From NCBI RefSeq assembly GCF_040905785.1, contig NZ_JBBDQW010000054.1, positions 1 through 64,000 on the forward strand: DNA of 64,000 nucleotides. Direction: 5' to 3'. Under the pieces are notes generated by a model, which saw nothing but the letters and a program-made list of their open reading frames with translations, searched no databases and was not told where the DNA came from. The translations under genes and the position numbers were made by a program. This stretch comes from Tistlia sp040905785. Lineage in GTDB: Bacteria; Pseudomonadota; Alphaproteobacteria; Kiloniellales; DSM-21159. Positions within the stretch are counted from its first letter, which is position 1. Every line of letters begins with the position of its first letter. Shown piece by piece: positions 18,082 to 25,819 of the stretch.

Positions 18082-19707
18082 ATGGCGACCGACAACGCTG
18101 CCACGCACGGGCATGGGCACGACCACGGCTATGGCGATCACAGGCCGGGCTTCTTCGTCCGCTGGTTCTGTTCGACGAACCACAAGGACATCGGTACGCT
18201 CTACCTGATCTTCTCGGTCGTCGCCGGCCTGATCGGCGGCGGCTTCTCCGTGCTGATGCGCATGGAGCTCGACGAGCCGGGCATCCAGATCTTCAACATG
18301 CTGTCCGCCGATCCCGGGCAGATGTGGAACGTGATCATCTCGGCCCACGGCCTGATCATGGTCTTCTTCGTGGTCATGCCGGCGCTGATCGGCGGCTTCG
18401 GCAACTGGTTCATCCCGCTCATGATCGGCTCGCCCGACATGGCCTTCCCGCGGATGAACAACATCTCCTTCTGGCTGCTCGTGCCGGCCTTCCTGCTGCT
18501 GCTCGGCTCGGCCTTCGTCGGCACCGGCGCCGGCACCGGCTGGACCATCTACCCGCCGCTGTCCTCCTCGCTCGGCCATCCCGGGCCGTCGGTCGACATG
18601 GCGATCTTCGCCCTGCACCTGGCCGGCGCCAGCTCGATCCTGGGCGCGATCAACTTCATCACGACCATCTTCAACATGCGCGCCCCCGGCATGACGCTGC
18701 ACAAGATGCCGCTGTTCATCTGGGCGATGCTGGTCACCGCCTTCCTGCTGCTGCTGGCGGTGCCGGTGCTCGGCGGCGCGATCACCATGCTGCTGACCGA
18801 CCGCAACTTCGGCACCTCCTTCTTCAATCCCGAGCTCGGCGGCGACCCGATCCTGTTCCAGCACCTGTTCTGGTTCTTCGGCCACCCCGAGGTCTACATC
18901 ATGATCCTGCCGGCCTTCGGGATCATCAGCCACATCGTCTCGACCTTCTCGCGCAAGCCGGTGTTCGGCTACCTGGGCATGGCCTACGCCATGGTCGCGA
19001 TCGGCGCGATCGGCTTCATCGTCTGGGCGCACCACATGTTCACGGTGGGCCTGGACGTCGACACCAAGGCCTACTTCACCGCCGCGACCATGATCATCGC
19101 GGTGCCGACCGGCGTGAAGATCTTCAGCTGGATCGCGACCATGTGGGGCGGCTCGATCTCCTTCAAGACGCCGATGCTCTGGGCGCTCGGCTTCATCGTC
19201 CTGTTCACCGTGGGCGGCGTCACCGGCGTCGTGCTGGCCAACGCCGGCCTGGATACCGCCCTGCACGACACCTACTACGTGGTGGCGCACTTCCACTACG
19301 TGCTGAGCCTGGGCGCGGTCTTCGGCATCTTCGCCGGCATCTACTACTGGATCGGCAAGATGAGCGGGCGGACCTATCCCGAGTGGGCCGGCAAGCTGCA
19401 CTTCTGGACGACCTTCATCGGCGTCAACCTGACCTTCTTCCCGCAGCACTTCCTGGGCCTGCAGGGCATGCCGCGGCGCTACATCGACTACCCCGACGCC
19501 TTCGCCGGGTGGAACCAGGTGTCCTCGCTCGGCTCCTACATCTCCTTCGCCTCGACGCTCTTCTTCGTCGGCCTGATGATCTACGTGCTGATGGCCGGCC
19601 GCCGGGTCGGGGAGAACTACTGGGGCGAGGGTGCGACGACCCTCGAGTGGACCGTGGCCTCGCCGCCACCGTTCCACACCTTCAACGAGCTGCCCCGGAT
19701 CAAGTAG
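18082..19707 (+). CDS. ctaD: Cytochrome c oxidase subunit I (aa3 type)
   Basis: 541 aa catalytic subunit with 12 membrane helices, 27 bp after ctaC. It begins with a His-rich leader and then STNHKDIGTLYLIF. Visible haem/copper features are SAHGLIMVFFVVMPALIGG, with the low-spin haem His, HLFWFFGHPEVYIMILPAFG, carrying the CuB His and the His-Tyr cross-link pair, WAHHMFTVGLDVDT, with two CuB His residues, and VAHFHYVLSLGA, holding the haem a3 and haem a ligands. These place it in the A1-type mitochondrial-like oxidases that pump protons through D and K channels. Confidence 0.97.
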   Translation: MATDNAATHGHGHDHGYGDHRPGFFVRWFCSTNHKDIGTLYLIFSVVAGLIGGGFSVLMRMELDEPGIQIFNMLSADPGQMWNVIISAHGLIMVFFVVMPALIGGFGNWFIPLMIGSPDMAFPRMNNISFWLLVPAFLLLLGSAFVGTGAGTGWTIYPPLSSSLGHPGPSVDMAIFALHLAGASSILGAINFITTIFNMRAPGMTLHKMPLFIWAMLVTAFLLLLAVPVLGGAITMLLTDRNFGTSFFNPELGGDPILFQHLFWFFGHPEVYIMILPAFGIISHIVSTFSRKPVFGYLGMAYAMVAIGAIGFIVWAHHMFTVGLDVDTKAYFTAATMIIAVPTGVKIFSWIATMWGGSISFKTPMLWALGFIVLFTVGGVTGVVLANAGLDTALHDTYYVVAHFHYVLSLGAVFGIFAGIYYWIGKMSGRTYPEWAGKLHFWTTFIGVNLTFFPQHFLGLQGMPRRYIDYPDAFAGWNQVSSLGSYISFASTLFFVGLMIYVLMAGRRVGENYWGEGATTLEWTVASPPPFHTFNELPRIK

Positions 19708-19790
19708 CGGGGCAGGGCGGCCGAAGAGCTTCGAGCGGCCGACGCCTTCGGGTGCCGGCCGGCCCCTTCTTCTGAACGGACCGGGATAGC

Positions 19791-20732
19791 GTGAGCGACA
19801 GCGCGGCAGAGATCGGACGGGGCGTGGCGGCGGCCGGCGCGGGGCGCGCCGGCGAGGCGGCCGTGCGCGACTACATCGCGCTGCTCAAGCCGCGCGTGAT
19901 GAGCCTCGTCGTCTTCACCGGCCTGGCCGGCCTGCTGGTCGCGCCCGGCAGCCCGCACCCGCTGATCGCGGCCGTGGCGATCCTGTGCATCGCGATCGGC
20001 GCCGGCGCGGCCGGGGCCATCAACATGTGGTACGACCGCGACATCGACGCGGTGATGAGCCGGACGCGCGGACGACCGATCCCCCAGGGCCGCGTCGAGC
20101 CGGCCGAGGCGCTGGCCTTCGGCGTCGTCCTGTCGCTCTTCTCGGTCATGCTGATGGGCCTCGCGGTCAACTGGACCGCGGCGGCGCTGCTCGGCCTCGC
20201 CAACGCCTTCTACGTCTTCGTCTACACGCTCTGGCTCAAGCGCCGGACGCCGCAGAACATCGTCATCGGCGGCGCCGCCGGCGCCTTCCCGCCGATGATC
20301 GGCTGGGCCGCCGTGACCGGCGGGCTCGATCTCGCGCCGCTGGTGCTGTTCGGCATCATCTTCCTGTGGACCCCGCCGCACTTCTGGGCGCTGGCGCTCT
20401 ACCGCGCCGGCGACTACGCCCGCGCCGGGGTGCCCATGCTGCCGGTCGTGGCCGGCGCCGAGGCGACGCGCCGGCAGATGCTGCTCTACACCCTGGTGCT
20501 GCTGCCGGTTGCACCGCTGCCCGCGCTGCTCGGCGTCGCCGGCGCGGTCTACGCCGGCCTGGCACTGCTGCTCGGCCTGCTGTTCGTCGCCTGCGCGCTC
20601 GACGTGCTGCGGGCCCGCGACGAGCGCGCGCCCCGGCGCATGTTCGGCTTCTCGATCCTCTACCTGTTCCTGCTGTTCGCCGCGCTGATCGTCGACCGTG
20701 CGCCGGGGCTGCTGCCCGGCCTGATGGGGTAG
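19791..20732 (+). CDS. ctaB: Protohaem IX farnesyltransferase (haem O synthase)
   Basis: 313 aa UbiA-family prenyltransferase that converts haem B to haem O, a precursor of the haem A in this oxidase. The polyprenyl-phosphate/Mg site NMWYDRDIDAVMSRTRGRP is seen at about residues 76-94, and a second acidic region with YALTLWLKRRTPQNIVIGG-like sequence around 145-165. About nine membrane segments follow. The GTG start at 19791 is inferred; the first 30 residues are low-complexity. It is followed 5 bp later by the small gene at 20738. Confidence 0.95.
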   Translation: MSDSAAEIGRGVAAAGAGRAGEAAVRDYIALLKPRVMSLVVFTGLAGLLVAPGSPHPLIAAVAILCIAIGAGAAGAINMWYDRDIDAVMSRTRGRPIPQGRVEPAEALAFGVVLSLFSVMLMGLAVNWTAAALLGLANAFYVFVYTLWLKRRTPQNIVIGGAAGAFPPMIGWAAVTGGLDLAPLVLFGIIFLWTPPHFWALALYRAGDYARAGVPMLPVVAGAEATRRQMLLYTLVLLPVAPLPALLGVAGAVYAGLALLLGLLFVACALDVLRARDERAPRRMFGFSILYLFLLFAALIVDRAPGLLPGLMG

Positions 20733-20737
20733 GCGCC

Positions 20738-20899
20738 ATGGCCGATCCGCAGCCCGGGACCGGAGAGCGCCGGCAGAGCGAGCAGGAGCGGCGCGCCTAC
20801 TACCGCTCCAAGCGCGGCAAGAACCTGGCCGTCCTGGCCGCCCTCGTCGGCTTCGCCGTGCTGGTCTACCTGGTCTCCATCGTCCGGATGGGCGGCTGA
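20738..20899 (+). CDS. Small single-span membrane protein in the cta operon (CoxF-like)
   Basis: 53 aa. The first 30 residues are charged (QSEQERRAYYRSKRGKN) and the rest is one transmembrane helix (LAVLAALVGFAVLVYLVSIV) ending RMGG. It is 5 bp after ctaB and 4 bp before ctaG. Alphaproteobacterial cta operons often carry a small membrane ORF at exactly this place, sometimes called CoxF; the name here rests on position and topology, not on a conserved motif. A role in oxidase assembly is inferred. Confidence 0.8.
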   Translation: MADPQPGTGERRQSEQERRAYYRSKRGKNLAVLAALVGFAVLVYLVSIVRMGG

Positions 20900-20903
20900 G
20901 GCC

Positions 20904-21554
20904 ATGGCCGCGCCCCGCAGCACCTCCAGGCACCACTCCGCCAAGCGCAACGGCCGGCTGGCGCTGGCCCTGGGCGTGGTCGTCTGCGGCATGGTCGGGC
21001 TGTCCTTCGCCGCGGTCCCCCTCTACCGGGTGTTCTGCCAGGTGACCGGCCTGGGCGGCACCACCCAGGTCGCCCAGGAGGCGCCGGCACAGGCGCTCGA
21101 GCGCAGCGTCAAGGTCCGCTTCGAGGGCTTCGTCGCCAAGGACCTGCCCTGGCGCTTCGCCCCCGAGCAGCGCGAGGTGACGCTGCGGGTCGGCGAGTCG
21201 GGCCTGGTGTTCTTCAAGGCCGAGAACCTGGCGGCGCACCGGACCGCCGGCGTGGCGACCTTCAACGTGACGCCGCTCAAGGTCGGCCAGTACTTCAACA
21301 AGGTGCAGTGCTTCTGCTTCACCTCCCAGGCCCTCGAGCCCGGCGAGAGCGTCGACATGGGCGTCTCCTTCTTCGTCGATCCGGCGATCGTCGAGGACGC
21401 CAACGCGGCGGAGGTCGGGACGATCACGCTGTCCTACACCTTCTTCGCCGACGCCGAGGCAGAGGCAGAGGTCGACCGGGACGGCGAGGCGACGACCAGC
21501 GCCTTGCCGCCGCGCGAGGCGGCGGCAAGGCAGAGCGCCGCCCTTCCGCAGTGA
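20904..21554 (+). CDS. ctaG: Cytochrome c oxidase assembly protein CtaG (Cox11 family)
   Basis: 216 aa. One N-terminal membrane helix (about 19-40), then a periplasmic domain that delivers copper to the CuB site of subunit I. The family motif VPLYRVFCQVTGLGGTTQ is at about 38-55 and the copper-binding CFCF lies at about 134-137 in KVQCFCFTSQ. The protein ends with an Ala/Arg-rich tail of about 30 residues that is likely disordered. ATG 20904 follows the small gene directly; coding is continuous through to ctaE. Confidence 0.95.
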   Translation: MAAPRSTSRHHSAKRNGRLALALGVVVCGMVGLSFAAVPLYRVFCQVTGLGGTTQVAQEAPAQALERSVKVRFEGFVAKDLPWRFAPEQREVTLRVGESGLVFFKAENLAAHRTAGVATFNVTPLKVGQYFNKVQCFCFTSQALEPGESVDMGVSFFVDPAIVEDANAAEVGTITLSYTFFADAEAEAEVDRDGEATTSALPPREAAARQSAALPQ

Positions 21555-21616
21555 CCGCGATTGAGCTATAGCCTGCGCCGGCCGGAGGGTCGGGCAGCAC
21601 GAAGGGGAACAGGACC

Positions 21617-22444
21617 ATGAGCGAGGCGCACAGCCATCCCTACCATCTCGTCGACCCGAGCCCCTGGCCGCTGTTCGGCGCCGTCGCGGGCGGCGTCCTG
21701 GCGACCGGCATGGTGCTGTTCATGCACGACGTCACGGCCTGGCTGCTGCCGGTCGGCGTCGCCATGGTATTGGTCACCATGTTCGCCTGGTGGAGCCAGG
21801 TGATCCAGGAGTCGAAGCACGGCCATCACACCGGCATCGTCCAGATCGGCCTGCGCTACGGCATGCTGCTGTTCATCGCCTCGGAGGTGATGTTCTTCGC
21901 GGCCTTCTTCTGGGCCTACTTCGACGCCAGCCTGTTCCCCGACGAGGCCAAGCAGTTCCTGCGCGTCGAGGCGACCGGCGGGGTCTGGCCGCCGGTCTCG
22001 ATCGAGACCTTCGCGCCCTTCTCGCTGCCCTTCCTCAACACGCTGATCCTGCTGCTGTCGGGCTGCACCGTGACCTGGGCGCATCATGCCCTGCGCGAGA
22101 ACGACCGGCGCGGCCTGGTCCAGGGCCTGGCGCTGACCGTCGTCCTGGGCATCATGTTCTCGGCCTTCCAGGCCTACGAGTACGGCCACGCCGCCTTCGG
22201 CTTCCGCGACAACATCTACAGCTCGACCTTCTACATGGCGACCGGCTTCCACGGCTTTCACGTCCTGGTCGGCACGCTGTTCCTGCTCGTCTGCCTGATC
22301 CGGGCGGTGCGCGGCGACTTCACCCCGCAGAAGCACATCGGCTTCGAGGCTGCGGCCTGGTACTGGCACTTCGTCGACGTGGTCTGGCTGTTCCTGTTCA
22401 TCTGCGTCTACTGGTGGGGCGCCGGCACGCCGGCGGCCCATTGA
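21617..22444 (+). CDS. ctaE: Cytochrome c oxidase subunit III
   Basis: 275 aa, seven predicted membrane segments. Family features are HPYHLVDPSPWPLFGA at the start, FIASEVMFFAAFFWAYFDASL (about 88-108), and TGFHGFHVLVGTLFL and EAAAWYWHFVDVVWLFLF near the C-terminus. Subunit III stabilises the oxidase and its proton uptake. AAGGGGAACAGG precedes the ATG. A -10-like CTATAG at about 21564 in the 62-bp gap after ctaG may give an internal promoter. Confidence 0.96.
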   Translation: MSEAHSHPYHLVDPSPWPLFGAVAGGVLATGMVLFMHDVTAWLLPVGVAMVLVTMFAWWSQVIQESKHGHHTGIVQIGLRYGMLLFIASEVMFFAAFFWAYFDASLFPDEAKQFLRVEATGGVWPPVSIETFAPFSLPFLNTLILLLSGCTVTWAHHALRENDRRGLVQGLALTVVLGIMFSAFQAYEYGHAAFGFRDNIYSSTFYMATGFHGFHVLVGTLFLLVCLIRAVRGDFTPQKHIGFEAAAWYWHFVDVVWLFLFICVYWWGAGTPAAH

Positions 22445-22505
22445 CCGCCGGCCGGGACCGAGGCGCGCTCCGACGCGCTCACCTATCGGCCGGACCCAGC
22501 GGCCG

Positions 22506-22883
22506 GTGAGCGCGGCCTGGCCGCGCCAGCCGCTCACGGCCGCGCTTCGCTGCCGCTGCCCCCGCTGCGGACGGGGGCAGCTCTACGGCAGCTTCCTCGA
22601 GGTCGCCGAGCGCTGCGGGCACTGCGGCCTCGACCTCAAGGAGGCGGACAGCGGCGACGGCCCGGCCGTCTTCCTGATCCTCGGACTGGGCGCGCTCTTC
22701 GTGCCGCTTGCGCTCTGGGTCGACAGCCTCTGGGAGCCCTCGAAGTGGCTGCACATGGCGATCTGGGTGCCGCTCGTGCTCGGCACGACGCTGCTGCTGA
22801 TCCGGCCCCTCAAGGCCCTCTTCATCCTGCTCCAGTACCGGCACCGCGCCTCCGACAGCGGCAGCCGCGACTATGAGCCGTAG
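22506..22883 (+). CDS. DUF983 family zinc-ribbon membrane protein
   Basis: 125 aa. The N-terminal half has a zinc-ribbon-like pair of CxxC motifs: CRCPRCGRG at about 16-24 and CGHCGLDL at about 37-44. Two membrane helices follow (about 53-75 and 82-105). DUF983 proteins have no proven role but frequently sit between ctaE and SURF1 in alphaproteobacteria, as here, so involvement in oxidase biogenesis is likely. GTG 22506 is the probable start. The gene overlaps SURF1 by 11 bp. Confidence 0.85.
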   Translation: MSAAWPRQPLTAALRCRCPRCGRGQLYGSFLEVAERCGHCGLDLKEADSGDGPAVFLILGLGALFVPLALWVDSLWEPSKWLHMAIWVPLVLGTTLLLIRPLKALFILLQYRHRASDSGSRDYEP

Positions 22884-23610
22884 CCCGGCCGCGCCGGACC
22901 CAGGGCGGCGTCCGGGCGGCCCCTGGTCCTGGGCCGTCGTATTGCCGGCGATCGCCCTGCTGGTCGGTCTCGGCGTCTGGCAGCTGCAGCGCCTGGAGTG
23001 GAAGCAGGGCCTGCTCGCCGAGCTCGAGCAAAGCAGGAGCGCCGAGCCGCTGCCGCTGGCGGCGGCGGCGCCCCTCGAGCCGGCCGAGCTGGAGTTCCGG
23101 CCGCTGCGCGTCGAGGGCCGCTATCTCCACGACCGCTCGCTGCACCTGGTCTCGCGGACCCGCGAGGGCGTCGTCGGCCTGCACCTGGTGACGCCCTTCC
23201 GCCTGGCCGACGGGCGCACCCTGCTGATCGACCGCGGCTGGCTGCCGCCCGAGGCCCTGGCTCCGGAGAGCCGGCCGGAGAGCCTGCTCGAGGGCGAGGT
23301 TTCCCAGGTCGGGCTGGTCCGGCTCGGCGGCTGGAGCGGCAGCGCCTGGCTGGAGCCGACCAACGACCCGGCCGGCAACCGCTGGCTCTGGCTCGACCTG
23401 CCCGCCATGGCGGCGGCCGCCGGCCTGGAGCGGCCGATCACGGACTTCTACCTCGCGGCGCTGCCCGGCCAGCACCCCGGCATCTGGCCCGAGGGCGGCC
23501 GCACCCGCATCGCCATCAGCGACAACCACCTGGAGTACGCCCTGACCTGGTTCGCCCTGGCGGTCGTGCTGCTCGCGGTCTTCCTGGTCTGGCGCCGGCG
23601 GCCCGCCTAA
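22873..23610 (+). CDS. surf1: SURF1 family cytochrome oxidase assembly protein
   Basis: 245 aa. Two membrane helices, one near the N-terminus (WAVVLPAIALLVGLGVWQL, about 18-36) and one at the C-terminus (WFALAVVLLAVFLVW), flank a periplasmic domain. The first helix carries the family pattern GxWQLxRxxWK (GVWQLQRLEWK), and the second is preceded by NNHLEYALTWF-like sequence (DNHLEYALTWF). SURF1 proteins help insert haem a into subunit I. The ATG lies inside the DUF983 gene, so translation is probably coupled. Its stop overlaps that of the next, convergent gene by 3 bp. Confidence 0.93.
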   Translation: MSRSPAAPDPGRRPGGPWSWAVVLPAIALLVGLGVWQLQRLEWKQGLLAELEQSRSAEPLPLAAAAPLEPAELEFRPLRVEGRYLHDRSLHLVSRTREGVVGLHLVTPFRLADGRTLLIDRGWLPPEALAPESRPESLLEGEVSQVGLVRLGGWSGSAWLEPTNDPAGNRWLWLDLPAMAAAAGLERPITDFYLAALPGQHPGIWPEGGRTRIAISDNHLEYALTWFALAVVLLAVFLVWRRRPA

Positions 23611-24164
23611 GTCTCCTCGGCCTCCTCGGCCGCCTCGTGGGTCGCCTGCCAGCGGCGCAGCGCCTCGACGATCTCGCCGGTCAGCTTGCGCGGCCGGATC
23701 CTCAGCAGCGAGGTGTCGATGTCGGCCCGGCTGCCGTCGGCCAGCACGATTTTGACGCCGCGCGAGAGGATTCCGCGCTTCATGCTGGCTTCCATGACCT
23801 GCTCCCAGGGCACCAGGTCGGGACCGCGGCGGAGGTCGCGAAAGCCGTCGCGCTCCAGCACCAGGGCCGGGCCCGGCGCGCGCAGCTCGCGCACCACCGA
23901 CCAGCCGGCGAAGCCGAAGACGGCGGCGACGACGAGCAGGGCCACCAGGTCCTCGCGCGCCACGCCCTCGCCCTGCAGCATGCGCCAGAGGATGAAGGCG
24001 GGCAGCAGGCAGTGGGTGGCGAGCAGGAACCAGGCCCGCGGGCGGTCGATCGCATAGCTGGCCAGGGCGGCGTCCTCCTCCGCCTCGGCCTGCCAGCCGG
24101 CGCCGCCGGCTCCGCTTCCGCCGCGCGCGCCGCGCGCGTCGCTCTGGGGCAGCTTGCCTGCCAT
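23607..24164 (-). CDS. Hypothetical membrane protein with PH-like cytoplasmic region
   Basis: 185 aa, family not recognised with certainty. Residues 1-45 are Gly/Ala-rich and hydrophilic. Two membrane helices lie at about 45-62 and 72-92. The C-terminal half has ALVLERDGFRDLRRG, VPWEQVMEASM and GVKIVLADGSRADIDTSLL, a pattern like the single PH-like domain of small two-span membrane proteins (STM3941/YdbT-like). It is convergent with SURF1 and divergent from the carboxypeptidase gene. Confidence 0.72.
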   Translation of the reverse strand: MAGKLPQSDARGARGGSGAGGAGWQAEAEEDAALASYAIDRPRAWFLLATHCLLPAFILWRMLQGEGVAREDLVALLVVAAVFGFAGWSVVRELRAPGPALVLERDGFRDLRRGPDLVPWEQVMEASMKRGILSRGVKIVLADGSRADIDTSLLRIRPRKLTGEIVEALRRWQATHEAAEEAEET

Positions 24165-24190
24165 GCCATCCCTCCCGTTCCTTGGTCCCC

Positions 24191-24228
24191 GGCCCCAGGT
24201 TATAAGGCCGGCCCCGGTTATAGGGGCC
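24191..24228. promoter_or_regulatory. Two tandem palindrome-like elements between divergent genes
   Basis: Two 19-bp units lie end to end: 24191-24209 (GGCCCCAGGTTATAAGGCC) and 24210-24228 (GGCCCCGGTTATAGGGGCC). The second is a perfect 6+6 bp palindrome around GGTTATA. They lie between a hypothetical gene (start 24164, minus) and the carboxypeptidase (start 24251, plus). The TTATA cores also resemble -10 elements, so this could be a bidirectional promoter, a pair of operators, or both. Confidence 0.45.
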
Positions 24229-24250
24229 GGAGCACGAGGATGGGAGACTT

Positions 24251-25750
24251 ATGAGCGACAGCGCCTACGACCGCCTGGAGGCACGCTTCCGCCGCCGCGA
24301 GGTCCTGGCGGAAGCCGGCGGCCTGCTGCACTGGGACATGTCGGCGATGATGCCGGCGGGCGGCGCCGCGGCGCGCGCCGAGCAGCTCGCGACCCTGGAC
24401 CTGCTGGGCCACGAGCTGGTCGCCGCGCCCGAGACCGGGGACCTGCTGGAGCAGGCCGAAGCCGAGGCCGCAGGCCTCGACGGCTGGCAGCGCGCCAACC
24501 TGCGCGAGATGCGCCGCGACTGGCGCCATGCCACGGCGCTCGAGGGCAGCCTGGTCGAGGCCCTGTCGCGCGCCGGCCGGCGCTGCGAGATGGCCTGGCG
24601 GGCGGCGCGCCCGGCCGGCGACTACGAGGCCGTCAGGCCGCTGCTCGCCGAGCTGCTGTCCCTGGTCCGGCGCAAGGCCGAGGCCAAGGCCGAGTCGCTC
24701 GGCCTGTCGCCCTACGAGGCGCTGGTCGACGAGTACGAGGCCGGCCTGACCCTCGACCGGATCGATCCGCTGTTCGACGACCTGGCCGGCTTCCTGCCGG
24801 ACTTCCTGGGCGGCGTGCTGGAGCGCCAGGCGGGCCGGCCCCAGGGCGAGCTGCCGCCGGGACCCTTCCCGGCGGCGCGCCAGAAGCGGCTGGCCGAGCG
24901 CCTGATGGCCGCCGTCGGCTTCGAGTTCGACCACGGCCGCCTCGACACCTCGGCGCATCCCTTCTGCGGCGGCGTGCCCGAGGACGTGCGGATCACCACG
25001 CGCTACGACGAGAGCGACTTCGCCAGCGCCATGATGGGCGTGCTGCACGAGACCGGCCACGCGCTCTACGAGCGCGGCCTGCCGGCCGCCTGGCGGTTGC
25101 AGCCGGTCGGCCGGGCGCGCGGCATGGCCCTGCACGAGAGCCAGTCGCTGCTGATGGAGATGCAGGCCTGCCGCAGCCGCGAGTTCGCCGGCTTCCTGGC
25201 GCCGCTGGCGCGCGAGGAGCTGGGCGGCAGCGGGCCGCTCTGGGAGCCGGACAACCTGCTGCGCCTCTACCACCGGGTCGAGCCGGGCTTCATCCGGGTC
25301 GAGGCCGACGAGGTCACCTACCCGGCGCACGTCATCCTGCGCTACCGCCTGGAGCGCGCGCTGATCGCCGACGACCTCTCGCTCGAGGAGCTGCCGGGCG
25401 CCTGGAACGAGGGCTTCCGCCAGCTGTTCGGCAGCGTCCCGCCCGACGACCGCCTCGGCTGCCTGCAGGACATCCACTGGTACGACGGCGGTTTCGGCTA
25501 CTTCCCGACCTACACCGTGGGCGCCGTGATCGCGGCGCAGCTGTTCGAGGCGGCGCGCCGAGACCGGCCGGAGATCCCGGCGGCGATCGGGCAGGGCGAC
25601 TTCGCGCCCCTGCTCGGCTGGCTGCGCGAGAAGGTCCACGGCCAGGGCTCGCGCTGGAGCACCACCGAGCTGGTCGAGCAGGCGACCGGCCGGCCCCTCG
25701 ACCCGGCGGTCTTCAAGGCCCATCTGAAGGCCCGCTACCTCGACGACTGA
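24251..25750 (+). CDS. M32 family metallocarboxypeptidase (thermostable carboxypeptidase type)
   Basis: 499 aa, all-helical zinc peptidase that removes C-terminal amino acids. The zinc motif HETGH is at residues 266-270 in GVLHETGHALYERG, and the second zinc-side glutamate lies in MALHESQSLLMEMQ (about 292-305). Family blocks RITTRYDESDFASAMMG, EADEVTYPAHVILRY and GCLQDIHWYDGGFGYFPTY are present. Length is standard. ATG 24251 has GATGGGAGA upstream and two tandem palindrome-like elements further up. It is likely a peptide-recycling enzyme; cytoplasmic, as no signal peptide is seen. Confidence 0.94.
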   Translation: MSDSAYDRLEARFRRREVLAEAGGLLHWDMSAMMPAGGAAARAEQLATLDLLGHELVAAPETGDLLEQAEAEAAGLDGWQRANLREMRRDWRHATALEGSLVEALSRAGRRCEMAWRAARPAGDYEAVRPLLAELLSLVRRKAEAKAESLGLSPYEALVDEYEAGLTLDRIDPLFDDLAGFLPDFLGGVLERQAGRPQGELPPGPFPAARQKRLAERLMAAVGFEFDHGRLDTSAHPFCGGVPEDVRITTRYDESDFASAMMGVLHETGHALYERGLPAAWRLQPVGRARGMALHESQSLLMEMQACRSREFAGFLAPLAREELGGSGPLWEPDNLLRLYHRVEPGFIRVEADEVTYPAHVILRYRLERALIADDLSLEELPGAWNEGFRQLFGSVPPDDRLGCLQDIHWYDGGFGYFPTYTVGAVIAAQLFEAARRDRPEIPAAIGQGDFAPLLGWLREKVHGQGSRWSTTELVEQATGRPLDPAVFKAHLKARYLDD

Positions 25751-25819
25751 GCCCGCTTCGCCTTGCCGCCGGCCGGCCGCCGCCCATAGAGTGCCCTCGC
25801 CCGTTCATTGGAAGCCCGC

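Noticed and set aside
15574..19677. A 1367-codon open frame on the minus strand across tldD end, DUF3422, ctaC and ctaD
   Set aside because: It is antisense to four well-supported genes, has low-complexity Arg/Asp/Gly/His-rich content and no domain; long antisense frames are expected with GC-rich third positions.
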